64,000 bases of DNA from UBA5078 sp040384465 (GTDB lineage: Bacteria; Pseudomonadota; Gammaproteobacteria; Pseudomonadales; Pseudohongiellaceae). The notes beneath the pieces are model-generated. The model saw only the letters and a list, made by a program, of their open reading frames with translations, did no database searches and had not been told where the DNA came from. A program made the position numbers and the translations under genes. Shown here in pieces: positions 53,564 through 64,000 of the stretch (its first letter is position 1; each line of letters starts with the position of its first letter). The stretch covers positions 186,001-250,000 of the forward strand of contig JAZKJF010000008.1 of assembly GCA_040384465.1 (NCBI GenBank), written 5' to 3'.

Positions 53564-54408
53564 CAGCAGCAAACAGCGCAACACAAAAGCGCCGCAAAGC
53601 ACGCGAGCCCATCATTCAGGTGCGCGGGCTGAACAACCGCTTCGGCAGCAATGTGGTGCATGACGGCCTCGATCTGGATATCCGTCGCGGCGAAATTCTC
53701 GGCGTGGTGGGCGGCTCTGGCAGTGGTAAATCCGTGCTGTTGCGCTCGATCGTCGGGCTGCACACACCGAGCGCCGGGCAGGTCAGCCTGTTCGGTCAGG
53801 ACCTGCTGCAACTCACACCAGATAAACGTTCCGCTCTGGAACGGCGTATCGGCGTGCTGTTTCAACGCGGCGCCCTGTTCTCGTCGTTGACGGTGCTGGA
53901 GAACATCGCCTTGCCGTTGATCGAGCACGCGGGGCTGTCGCGCAAGTCGGCCGCCGAGTTGGCCGCAGTGAAGCTGGCGTTGGCCGGTCTGCCTGCGCGC
54001 GCCGGGGCACTGTATCCGGCCGACCTCTCTGGCGGCATGATCAAGCGCGCGGCGCTGGCCAGAGCGCTGGCCCTGGACCCGGACATCCTGTTTCTGGATG
54101 AGCCGACCGCTGGCCTCGACCCCATCGGCGCTGCTGCCTTCGATCAGTTGCTGATGACCCTGCGCGACGCCTTCGACCTGACCGTGTTCATGGTGACCCA
54201 CGATCTGGACACACTGTACACAGCCTGCGACCGCATCGCCGTGCTGTCGCAAAAACGGGTACTGGTGGCGGATACGCTGGAAGTGGTCGCGGCCACAGAC
54301 GACGCCTGGATTCAGGAGTATTTTCATGGTCCACGCGGGCGGGCGGCGGCCGTAGCGGCTGGCTCGCCACTTGCAAGCCCTCAACTCACCAGTTCAAAGC
54401 AAGAGTGA
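53560..54408 (+). CDS. mlaF: MlaF-type ABC ATPase
   Basis: A 282-aa ATPase of the MCE lipid transporter, with Walker A GGSGSGKSVLL, a Q-loop LFQRGALFSSLTVLENIALPL, the family signature LSGGMIKRAALARALALDPDILFLDEPTAGLDP and switch His in MVTHDLD. GTG at 53560 overlaps the permease stop (GTGA). The Q-loop text FQRGALFSSLTV is characteristic of MlaF rather than other ABC ATPases. Confidence 0.92.
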   Translation: MTAANSATQKRRKAREPIIQVRGLNNRFGSNVVHDGLDLDIRRGEILGVVGGSGSGKSVLLRSIVGLHTPSAGQVSLFGQDLLQLTPDKRSALERRIGVLFQRGALFSSLTVLENIALPLIEHAGLSRKSAAELAAVKLALAGLPARAGALYPADLSGGMIKRAALARALALDPDILFLDEPTAGLDPIGAAAFDQLLMTLRDAFDLTVFMVTHDLDTLYTACDRIAVLSQKRVLVADTLEVVAATDDAWIQEYFHGPRGRAAAVAAGSPLASPQLTSSKQE

Positions 54409-54412
54409 CACT

Positions 54413-55330
54413 ATGGAAACCCGGGCACATCACATCATCGTCGGCCTCTTTACTCTTAGCGCTGGGGCGTTCGCCCTGCTGTTTGCGCTGTGGATGTCGC
54501 GCTCCAGCAGTGACAACGACGTCGTGGTATACGACGTCATCTTCCGCGAAGCAGTTTCCGGCCTGAGTGTTGGCAGCCCGGTGCAGTACAGCGGAATCCG
54601 TGTAGGCGAGGTGCAACGTCTGCGGCTGGACCCGCAGGACCCGCGCCAGGTGTGGGCGCGCGTGCAAGTCTCCAGCTCTGCTCCGGTGAAAGTCGACACC
54701 CTCGCCCGCCTGACCGTGCTCAACATCACCGGCGCAGCAGGCATCGAACTCAGCCAAGGCTTGCCCGAGAGCCCGCTGCTCACCGCAGCCCAAGGTGGCG
54801 TGCCAGTCATTCAGGCCGAACAGTCATCGCTGGCCCGTCTGCGGCTGAACAGCGATGAGCTGTTGATCAGCATCACCAGCCTGCTGGACCGCGCCAACCA
54901 GATGCTCTCCGAGGAAAACGGCCTCTATGTGACGCGGATACTGTCGAATGTCGAAGTGGTCACCACCAACCTGGTGGAACAACAAGCGACGCTGCGCGCC
55001 GGGCTCACCAGCCTCGCCGACGCAGGCGAGGAGCTGAACCAGTTGCTCTCCCGCGTCGACCAGCAGATCGCCGAGCATGGCGACCCGCTGCTCACCTCGG
55101 CCGCAGCGACCATGGCCAATATCCAACGCTTCACGCAGCAGATGACCACGTTGATCGCCGACAACGAGCAAGCACTGAACAACGGCATGCAGAGCTTCAA
55201 CGAACTCGGGCCAGCCATTGAAGACCTGCGCGGCGTGCTCAGTGGCCTCAACGACATCACCACCCGCCTGGAAGACGACCCTGCCGGTTTTCTGCTCGGC
55301 GATGACAACATCAAGGAATATCAACCATGA
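54413..55330 (+). CDS. mlaD: MlaD-type MCE domain protein
   Basis: A 305-aa membrane-anchored MCE protein: one N-terminal helix (HIIVGLFTLSAGAFALLFALWM), one MCE domain (DVIFREAVSGLSVGSPVQYSGIRVGEVQRLRLDP, then LTVLNITGAAGIELSQG) and a long helical C-terminal part. It forms the periplasmic substrate-binding ring of the transporter. ATG 54413 (METRAHHI) follows the mlaF stop by four bases; it overlaps the next gene by four bases. Confidence 0.9.
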   Translation: METRAHHIIVGLFTLSAGAFALLFALWMSRSSSDNDVVVYDVIFREAVSGLSVGSPVQYSGIRVGEVQRLRLDPQDPRQVWARVQVSSSAPVKVDTLARLTVLNITGAAGIELSQGLPESPLLTAAQGGVPVIQAEQSSLARLRLNSDELLISITSLLDRANQMLSEENGLYVTRILSNVEVVTTNLVEQQATLRAGLTSLADAGEELNQLLSRVDQQIAEHGDPLLTSAAATMANIQRFTQQMTTLIADNEQALNNGMQSFNELGPAIEDLRGVLSGLNDITTRLEDDPAGFLLGDDNIKEYQP

Positions 55331-55944
55331 CCAAGCGCTTTCTGCTGTTGTGCCTGACGCTCTGCTGCGGAATGAGCGCCTGCTCCGTATTGCCGGAGCG
55401 CGTACCGGCGGACCTCTTCCAATTACCTCCTTCCTCCTTGAGCGCCTCTTCCGACGACCTCGCGCTTAACGGGCTGCGTATCGACACTCCCGCCACCAGT
55501 GATGCTCTGGGCGGCAGCCGGGTGCTGGTGATGACCGCCGACAACAGTTTTCAGGCCTATCCAGATGCGCGCTGGGCGGCACCGGCGGCACTGCTGTGGC
55601 GCGACTGGCTGCTCGACGCCTTCTGGCGTGACGGCCGTGCAACGGCACTCAGCACCAGCAGCGACGGACTCGAAGCACAGGTGGAACTGGGTGGCATGTT
55701 GCGTGCCCTGCATCATGACCGCAGCAATGGACAGTCGCTGGCAGTGGTCCACTACGACGCTCGCTTGATTGATGCGGAAAGCCGCCGGATTCTCGCCAGC
55801 CGCCGCTTCGAGGTCAGCGAACCAGTCAGGGGTGAAGACGTGGCTGCAGTCGTCAGCGCACTCGGCACTGCTGCCGACCGCCTGGCCGTGGACTTGATTC
55901 AATGGTCGCTGACGGAGAGTCAGGCACTTACAAACCAGCCCTGA
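55327..55944 (+). CDS. MCE transporter auxiliary lipoprotein (PqiC/LPAL-like)
   Basis: A 205-aa lipoprotein with signal peptide and lipobox GMSAC. The remaining domain (DARWAAPAALLWRDWLLDAFWRDG, ARLIDAESRRILASRRFEV) resembles the ABC-type transport auxiliary lipoproteins that pair with MCE operons and sit in the outer membrane. Overlap with mlaD (ATGA) places it firmly in the operon. No soluble MlaC is seen. Confidence 0.85.
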   Translation: MTKRFLLLCLTLCCGMSACSVLPERVPADLFQLPPSSLSASSDDLALNGLRIDTPATSDALGGSRVLVMTADNSFQAYPDARWAAPAALLWRDWLLDAFWRDGRATALSTSSDGLEAQVELGGMLRALHHDRSNGQSLAVVHYDARLIDAESRRILASRRFEVSEPVRGEDVAAVVSALGTAADRLAVDLIQWSLTESQALTNQP

Positions 55945-55982
55945 CAGCGGCAGATCAGAGTAGAAGCTTTTGAGGAGAGACC

Positions 55983-56447
55983 ATGAGCGAAAAGACTTTC
56001 ACGGTGAACTTGAAGCTGCTGGAAAATTATCTGTTCCAGATCGACTTCGGTGAGTTCGGCAATCTGCTCAGTGACGAGCCAGCCCCGTTAGGCGGCGGCG
56101 AAGGCCCGAGCCCAGCCGGGCTGCTGGCGGCTTCGGTGGCAAACTGCCTCTCTGCCAGCCTGTTGTATGCGCTGCGCCGACACAAAGAAGACCCCGGTGA
56201 ATTAACAGCAACCATCACAGGGCGTTTTGGACGCGTAGAGAAATTCCTGCGGATTACCCATTTCGACGTGGAGATTCGGCTTGGGTCAAACATGAGCACA
56301 TTGCCAACACTGGTCAGTGCCGTCGCCCAATTCGAAAACTACTGCACCATCACCCAGAGCGTTCGCCAGGGTATTGAAGTCGATGTCGCCATCTTCGACA
56401 GCGATGGAGTGCTGGTACATCGCAACCCACCCGCGCAGCTGAGCTGA
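55983..56447 (+). CDS. OsmC-family protein
   Basis: A 154-aa protein with the OsmC fold, including the two reactive cysteines in SVANCLSASLLYALRR and FENYCTITQSVRQGI. Family members reduce organic hydroperoxides or store sulfur species; the exact substrate is unknown. The ATG follows GAGGAGAG closely. It begins 38 bases after the lipoprotein gene and may share its transcript without shared function. Confidence 0.87.
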   Translation: MSEKTFTVNLKLLENYLFQIDFGEFGNLLSDEPAPLGGGEGPSPAGLLAASVANCLSASLLYALRRHKEDPGELTATITGRFGRVEKFLRITHFDVEIRLGSNMSTLPTLVSAVAQFENYCTITQSVRQGIEVDVAIFDSDGVLVHRNPPAQLS

Positions 56448-56456
56448 AGCAAGGTC

Positions 56457-56909
56457 ATGCAATCAGTCATAAAATGGATCACACGCGAGTTCGCCGCGCT
56501 GAGCGCGGAGCAGCTCTACCAGATACTGCAATTACGCCAGCAGGTCTTTGTCGTCGAGCAACAGTGCGTGTATCTGGATGCGGATGGGCTGGATCAAGAG
56601 GCTGTGCATGTGTTCGCGACGCTGGAGGAGCAGGTCGTCGCGTGTTGTCGTCTCTTGCCACCAGGACTGAAATACGGAGAGGCTGCCATTGGCCGTGTCT
56701 GCAATGCCCAAGCGCAGCGCGGCACGGGGCTTGGTCGTGAGCTGATGCGTAAAGCGTTGGCACTGTGTGACGAACGCTACCCCGGACAGGGTGTCCGGAT
56801 CTCGGCACAACACCATCTGCAACACTTCTACTCGAGCGTCGGCTTTGTCGCCGTCTCCGCGCCTTACGACGAAGACGGCATTCCGCATATCGAGATGCTG
56901 CGCGCTTGA
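56457..56909 (+). CDS. elaA: ElaA-type GNAT acetyltransferase
   Basis: A 150-aa acetyltransferase with the ElaA N-terminus (LSAEQLYQILQLRQQVFVVEQQCVYLDADGLDQEAVHV) and the acetyl-CoA loop QRGTGLGRELMRKAL. The substrate is not known. It begins nine bases after the osmC-like gene, with AAGG before the ATG, so the two are likely co-expressed. It converges with the TonB receptor gene. Confidence 0.88.
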   Translation: MQSVIKWITREFAALSAEQLYQILQLRQQVFVVEQQCVYLDADGLDQEAVHVFATLEEQVVACCRLLPPGLKYGEAAIGRVCNAQAQRGTGLGRELMRKALALCDERYPGQGVRISAQHHLQHFYSSVGFVAVSAPYDEDGIPHIEMLRA

Positions 56910-56925
56910 ACGGCAATCAACACCA

Positions 56926-59900
56926 CTAAAGTTGCAGCAACACCCGCGCATAGACCCGGCGACCACGACCATCGAACACGCTGGCATCGTAGTTCACGAT
57001 GCCGTCTTCACGATGGGGAATCTCGGCGTTGAACGCATCCAGCAAACCAACAGTGAACATCGAAGTGCCCCAGCTCTCATTAGCCCAGTCGCGTGCATAG
57101 GTGTATTGCAGATCCCAGCTCTGATAGCTGGCGATTTCCTTGCGGACCAACGAACGCACCAGATCACTGCCGGTCTGCCAGGTGCTGGCGTAGCGCAGGT
57201 CACGATACGAACCGATCAGTCGCGTAATCACCGCCACGCTGTGCTGCTGCCGCGCCCAGTTGAAGTGGATATTGCCACGGTTGTCCGGCAACGAACGCAC
57301 CAGGTTGCCGTCGCCCGTGGTGCCTGCCGCATCGAACACTCCTGTCTCCAGAAGGCCCAGCTCCAGACCCGGCACACCGATCAACCGGTACTGCCGCACA
57401 TGGGTGTAATCCACGCCGACACGGAACAGCCCCAGCTCGTTATTCCAGGCATAGCCGAGCTTCAGGTCGACACCGTCAGAGATGATGGTGCCGGCATTGA
57501 TAGTGCTCAATGTGGTCGTCGTCAACTCGGCAGACGTGGTGCCGAAAGTACGTACGACACCCGGCACGATGTAGGTACGCGGGTCCACCACACAGTCGAG
57601 ACGCTGCGAGGAATTGCGACCGTACTGGGCTTCCAGAGCAGCCGGATCACAAGCCTTGTAGGGGGTCGTTGAGTTACCGGTCAGAGTGCTGTTGAGCAGA
57701 TAGTTGGCCGGGTTGGCAGCGGCCGCTGTGAATGCGGCGATCTCGCCCGCGATAGCAGAAATGCCCGGCTGCGGCAGCACTTTGTCGCTCAGCTCGAATC
57801 GCCAGAAATCGGCGTTCACGCTCAACCCTTCCAACCCGGACGATGATGGCGTCCATTGAAAACCGATGTTGAAGGTATCGGCACGTTCATTGCCCACGTT
57901 CGGCGCAGCCGCACCTAGTGTATAAGTCGTATTGGGCCGAGCGTTCTCATTGGTGGGTGGCAGCAATCCGGCACGCACCGCCTGATTCTTCAAGGGATCA
58001 CGGAAAGTGATGTTCGAACCTTCCAACCCCTCCTCCACAATGCCGACATTGGGCGCGCGGAAAGACTGTGAGAAAGAGCCACGCAGCAACAACTCATCGG
58101 TGACTCGCCAGCTCGCGGCGAGCTTCGGGGTCACTTCGCTGCCGATGCCACCGCCGTAGCTCTCCCAGCGCAGGGCCAGTTGTGTTTCCACATCCGCGAG
58201 CACTGGCAGTGACAGCTCGGTGAACACGGCCTTCACATTGCGGTCGTTGTCGTAATTAAAAATGCAGTAGGAGCACTCGTAATTGTTGCTCACATAATGA
58301 AAGCGATTGGGCACGCCCTTGCTGTCGTAACCAAGAATCGCATTGGGAATGCCGGGTAGATTGATCGCCGGGGCTCGGGATTTGTTGTTCTGCATGCGGT
58401 ACTGCGCGCCTGCAGCGAACTGGGCGGTACCACCAGGCAGTTCCAGCAGTTCACCAGTGACAACGGCATCGATCACGCCCAACTTGTTGCGCTTGTCCGA
58501 GCGCAGGATGGTCGGGCTCATCCAGTCGATCAACTCCTGGGTGTTAGCCAGCGCGGGGTTGGTCACGGCAGTCAGGAAGGGGTTGTAGAACTGGCAACCA
58601 CCTTTACCCTGATTGTTGCTGGTCAGCGCCAGTGAGAGTGTCTCACGGGTGTTGAGCACAAAGCCGGGAAAGAAAGTCTGCGTCAGACCATCCCCCAGTG
58701 CGCCATTGGAGGCGTTCCAGAATGTGGGCAAGAGGCCGCCCATCGGACCCGGCGCATGACGCCAGTCGAAATCGGCACGGCCATTGGGAGTGCAACCTGG
58801 CCCCCCGAGTCCGTTGGCTGCCAGTTCGGCACGGTCACGCTGCAGCGTGCGATAGCTTTGTTCGAAACTGGTACCGCTCCAGGCATAACTCACGTCATAG
58901 GTGAAGCGGCGATCATTGAAGGCCAAAAGCTCGCCCTTGACGCCTGCCTGCACACCTACCGTGCTGGTATCGGTGAAATTGGTGTCACCGCCGACGCGTG
59001 GTACGCCGACACGCACGGTGGCGAACATCGGCACGTTCATGCCGCCATTGGCGAGTGCGTTCGGAGCATTGGTGATGCCGGTCGGGCGTGTCAGCCCTGC
59101 AGCGGGAGCGTAGTAACCCAGCTCAGCCGTATGGCCGATGGCGTAACCGCCCCAGGCAGGATTGCCGGTGTGCGAACCCGGTGCTGCCAGCACCACGGCC
59201 GGACCACGAGAATTCACGGCACCGGAATCGGTGCGGGCGATGCGTGAATCCGACCATTGGAAGAACGAGTAGAACTCCGCCTTGTCATTGAAACGATGAT
59301 TGAAAGCCCCTGCGATGCTGTCGCGCTCTAGACCAAGACTCATGTATTGCCAGTCATGCGTGTACTCACGACAGGACCCGGTGTTCTCACCGCGTTTGTC
59401 GGCACGGCTGCCGATGAAGAACGGCTCACCGCTGGCCGAGCTTAGAGTAGTGCAGAGAGGGTCCGAATAAACCGGGACTCCCTGCCCCCCTTCGGCGACG
59501 TTACGCGCCATCACGGCACTGTTGATGTAGGCTCTATTGAAATTGGCACCAAACGCCGGGTTGTTGAACACGGCATTGGAGCTGCCGGGGGTGGCGCCCA
59601 CGATGTCGCTGAACTGGGTATTGGCATTGAAGTAGCTGGCATATTTCACCGGCACTGGATCGCGCTCGTGACGTTCACCGGAGAGCACAAAATGGGTGTC
59701 ACCGCTGTCGTCCGACCAGCCCCAGATGGCACTGGCTGTCGTGTCGAACAGATCACCGGCTTCCTCCACCGCCTGCACATCGCCGTAAAGCTCCAACCCT
59801 TCGAAGTCGGTACGCATGATGAGGTTCACGGCCCCCGCCACCGCGTCGGAACCGTACAAGGCAGAACCCCCGTCCGTCAGCACCTCAAGGCGCTCGACCA

Positions 59901-60363
59901 TCACCAGCGGAATGGCGTTCAAATCCACCATCTCGCCACCACTGGCGGTGGTGGTGGCGGCCGACACCTGGCGTCGACCATTGATCAGCGTCAGCGTCGA
60001 GTTCTCACCGAGATTGCGCAGATTGATGTTGGCGATGCCTTCGACCTGGGTGTTTTCACCAGAGCCGACATTGGTGATCGAGCCGGAGTTGACGTCCAGG
60101 TTCTTCACCACATCCCAGATCTGGGCAGCACCCTGAGTCTCGATACTGGTGCGGTCGATGATCTGTACCGGCGTCGGGCCATCCAGGGGACTGCCACGCA
60201 GGTAGGAACCGGTGACGATGATTTCCTCGACCTCCGGATTGTTGCTCTGTGCAGAAGCAGACTGGGGTTGCACGGGCTGGGCATGCACCGGCACACAAGC
60301 GACACCAAGTACCACGCTGCCAAGCAGCAAAGACTTGCGGGAATTCTCAAACCTGTCAGACAT
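56926..60363 (-). CDS. Large TonB-dependent outer-membrane receptor
   Basis: The 1145-aa protein has a signal peptide (LLLGSVVLGVACVPVHAQ), the TonB box EEIIVTGS, a plug domain (TPVQIIDRTSIETQGAAQIWDVVKNL, LTLINGRRQV, IPLVMVERLEVLTDGGSALYGSDAVAGAVNLIMR) and a long beta-barrel ending in an aromatic-rich strand (VYARVLLQL). Length and style match the Caulobacter/Xanthomonas-type receptors for large or plant-derived substrates. No neighbouring transporter or hydrolase indicates the ligand. ATG 60363 (MSDRFENS) is chosen because GGAAGG precedes it; the longer frame is not conserved. Confidence 0.92.
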   Translation of the reverse strand: MSDRFENSRKSLLLGSVVLGVACVPVHAQPVQPQSASAQSNNPEVEEIIVTGSYLRGSPLDGPTPVQIIDRTSIETQGAAQIWDVVKNLDVNSGSITNVGSGENTQVEGIANINLRNLGENSTLTLINGRRQVSAATTTASGGEMVDLNAIPLVMVERLEVLTDGGSALYGSDAVAGAVNLIMRTDFEGLELYGDVQAVEEAGDLFDTTASAIWGWSDDSGDTHFVLSGERHERDPVPVKYASYFNANTQFSDIVGATPGSSNAVFNNPAFGANFNRAYINSAVMARNVAEGGQGVPVYSDPLCTTLSSASGEPFFIGSRADKRGENTGSCREYTHDWQYMSLGLERDSIAGAFNHRFNDKAEFYSFFQWSDSRIARTDSGAVNSRGPAVVLAAPGSHTGNPAWGGYAIGHTAELGYYAPAAGLTRPTGITNAPNALANGGMNVPMFATVRVGVPRVGGDTNFTDTSTVGVQAGVKGELLAFNDRRFTYDVSYAWSGTSFEQSYRTLQRDRAELAANGLGGPGCTPNGRADFDWRHAPGPMGGLLPTFWNASNGALGDGLTQTFFPGFVLNTRETLSLALTSNNQGKGGCQFYNPFLTAVTNPALANTQELIDWMSPTILRSDKRNKLGVIDAVVTGELLELPGGTAQFAAGAQYRMQNNKSRAPAINLPGIPNAILGYDSKGVPNRFHYVSNNYECSYCIFNYDNDRNVKAVFTELSLPVLADVETQLALRWESYGGGIGSEVTPKLAASWRVTDELLLRGSFSQSFRAPNVGIVEEGLEGSNITFRDPLKNQAVRAGLLPPTNENARPNTTYTLGAAAPNVGNERADTFNIGFQWTPSSSGLEGLSVNADFWRFELSDKVLPQPGISAIAGEIAAFTAAAANPANYLLNSTLTGNSTTPYKACDPAALEAQYGRNSSQRLDCVVDPRTYIVPGVVRTFGTTSAELTTTTLSTINAGTIISDGVDLKLGYAWNNELGLFRVGVDYTHVRQYRLIGVPGLELGLLETGVFDAAGTTGDGNLVRSLPDNRGNIHFNWARQQHSVAVITRLIGSYRDLRYASTWQTGSDLVRSLVRKEIASYQSWDLQYTYARDWANESWGTSMFTVGLLDAFNAEIPHREDGIVNYDASVFDGRGRRVYARVLLQL

Positions 60364-60653
60364 GGAACCTTCCTCTGCAGACAACATGGTTTCCGTGGTT
60401 GTCAAAGCCCGGGACGGGCGGGCCTACTGAAATCGAGTCGAGCGGGACTGTAATCCAATCAAATGCCGCAAATCAACTTTCGCTGCTGCGGTTGTGAGAG
60501 AAAGCGCAGTAATCCGCCAACTCCCGCCAACCTACCGGAAATCCTTGCAATTCAATCGCTTCCAGCAGCGTCGTCAATCCTGCTAAGCTGCCGCCCAGGA
60601 GAAGCCTGCTGCTGCATCACCAACCTACAGGAGGCGGGGAAGACCAGAGAGTT

Positions 60654-62018
60654 ATGAAGAAAATCATTGTGCTGATCGGTGCTGTCACAGCCCTGCTGCT
60701 GGCGGTGAGCCCGCTGTTGATGGGATTGATCATCAGTGACAGCCGCACCGAAACCACGCTGCGCGAACTCACAGGCCAGACAGGACTGAAGCTGCAGATG
60801 GAATCAAGCTGGTTCACCAGCCAGGGCCGCGTCACGGTGACAGCGCCGGTGATTGCCGGCGTGACTTACGACGACATCACCCTGGTGGCCGATGTGACTG
60901 TGGCCCACGGCCCTCTTCTGTTAACCAACACAGGGCTGCGTCCCGGTATCGCCTGGGCGCACCTGACACCGATCATTACCGGACTGCCCGCTGACCACCC
61001 GCTGCAACAGCTGTTTGCCGACGGCACTACCAGCACGGTCACCGTACTGGCAGGTCTGACTGGCGCCCTGCAGCTGGCGTTGCACGCCGCTTCCCCGACC
61101 TTTACGCTGCCTGCTGCACAGTACAACCTCACAGAACCGACCACCATGACTCTGCAGGACCTGCAGGCGAGTCTCGCACTGGCCAGAAATGGCGCTGCCG
61201 ACCTCTACGTCAGCAGTAACGAAGTGCAGGTGCGCAATTCCCTCTACGTAGCCACCGCCACGCAGGCCACTCTGCACGCTCACAGCACTGAACTCAGTGC
61301 CACCCCGTTGCCGGGCTCCTTGCACATTGCTGCACAGCAATTGCAGATCGATGATGTCCCGGGGGCTGTGGTCAGCACCTCTGCCATTACAGGCAGCTTG
61401 ACCATGCACGGGATTAGCATAGACTATGCCGCCCGCCAGCAAGCCGACACCCAGACCATCACTCTGGAACAAACCTTGGACGTGGCCCGGATTGAAGCCT
61501 CGCTGCCGCTGGAATCACTCAACATGCATACTGAGCTGACGGGGATCGATGAGGCCTTGGCTACGGAATACCTGACCTTTCTGCGTGAGACGCAGAGCAC
61601 GATGCAGGCCATGACCGCGCCGCAGCTGCAGGAACACATCGCCGAGCACAGCGAGACGCTGGCGCTGCACCTGCTGCAGGCACCGATGCAGCAGACCAGT
61701 ACTCTGAAATTGCAGGCCTGGGGCGGCGCCCACGAGGCAACACTGGACATGCGCTGGCCGGGCATGCCGTCCCTGACCTCACTGGAACAGATCGATGCGG
61801 ACACCATGCTGCAAATGCTGGTGGTGACACTGGAGATTGCCGCCAGCGCCGAGACGGTGGCAACAAGTCCGCTCGCCGCTGCAGCGCAGGCGTATACGAC
61901 GCAGGGCTTGCTGATTGAGGACAACGGCAAGATAGTGCTCAAAGCCAGTCTGCAGGATGGCAATCTTGACCTGAACGGCAACAGCTTCCCGCTCGGGCCA
62001 TTTCTGAATTTTCGCTAA
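60654..62018 (+). CDS. DUF945/YdgA-family envelope protein
   Basis: A 454-aa protein with one N-terminal membrane helix (IVLIGAVTALLLAVSPLLMG) and a beta-rich periplasmic body. It follows the DUF945 pattern: RELTGQ...LKLQMESSWFTSQG near the start, an EATLDMRWPGMPSLTSL segment late, and a C-terminal GLLIEDNGKIVLKASLQDGNLDLNGNSF strand pair. The function is unknown; relatives are anchored in the inner membrane. It lies alone between the TonB receptor and ygiQ. Confidence 0.85.
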   Translation: MKKIIVLIGAVTALLLAVSPLLMGLIISDSRTETTLRELTGQTGLKLQMESSWFTSQGRVTVTAPVIAGVTYDDITLVADVTVAHGPLLLTNTGLRPGIAWAHLTPIITGLPADHPLQQLFADGTTSTVTVLAGLTGALQLALHAASPTFTLPAAQYNLTEPTTMTLQDLQASLALARNGAADLYVSSNEVQVRNSLYVATATQATLHAHSTELSATPLPGSLHIAAQQLQIDDVPGAVVSTSAITGSLTMHGISIDYAARQQADTQTITLEQTLDVARIEASLPLESLNMHTELTGIDEALATEYLTFLRETQSTMQAMTAPQLQEHIAEHSETLALHLLQAPMQQTSTLKLQAWGGAHEATLDMRWPGMPSLTSLEQIDADTMLQMLVVTLEIAASAETVATSPLAAAAQAYTTQGLLIEDNGKIVLKASLQDGNLDLNGNSFPLGPFLNFR

Positions 62019-62046
62019 ATATAGAAAACCACGCTAGAAACGCATA

Positions 62047-64000
<1,954 letters not shown>

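Overview
The window looks like chromosome from a flagellated gammaproteobacterium. The evidence is a Pseudomonas-like flagellar and chemotaxis gene order, sigma-54 and sigma-28 type promoters in front of those genes, REP-type palindromes, a TonB receptor, an Mla/MCE transporter and many c-di-GMP proteins. Most of it is moderately GC-rich and tightly packed. The exception is a strikingly AT-rich block just after a tRNA-Arg. I cannot name the genus.

Layout. 1-5000: flgB (partial), cheR and cheV read leftward; flgA, flgM, flgN and flgZ read rightward. 5010-7513: arsenosugar-type cluster arsS plus two glycosyltransferases, one of which carries an in-frame REP doublet. 7514-8972: a small unknown gene, an AP2-like gene whose 3' end is duplicated beside a 14-bp tandem array, and tRNA-Arg(CCT). 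8973-12133: AT-rich insert with an SF1 helicase-like ATPase translationally coupled to an unknown 210-aa protein, a good candidate for an undescribed two-gene defence module. 12134-21669: type I restriction-modification operon hsdM-hsdS-(AlbA_2 remnant)-AlbA_2/ATPase-hsdR-sprT-like protease, with the scar of a partial tandem duplication. 21972-26389: membrane diguanylate cyclase and a SWIM/SNF2 helicase. 26394-33391: RND efflux operon with its TetR repressor and matching operators. 33466-36941: pirin and a PAS-PAS-GAF-GGDEF-EAL protein.

37031-47839: nitrate assimilation. A cytoplasmic Nas-type nitrate reductase and a fused DmsB-DmsC iron-sulfur/membrane subunit read leftward. NirB, NirD, a NarK-type transporter and a PP2C-kinase fusion read rightward. 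The divergent promoter region has two mirror-image sigma-54-like elements. 47922-52310: a YecA-family protein, an exported methyltransferase-like protein and arsenite oxidase (aioB-aioA). 52442-55944: MCE/Mla lipid transporter with an auxiliary lipoprotein. 55983-64000: OsmC, ElaA-type acetyltransferase, a large TonB receptor, a DUF945 protein and most of a YgiQ radical SAM protein.

Together the genes describe a motile aerobe with assimilatory nitrate use, two separate arsenic-handling functions (arsenosugar-type modification and periplasmic arsenite oxidation), drug or metabolite efflux, and a defence island beside a tRNA gene.
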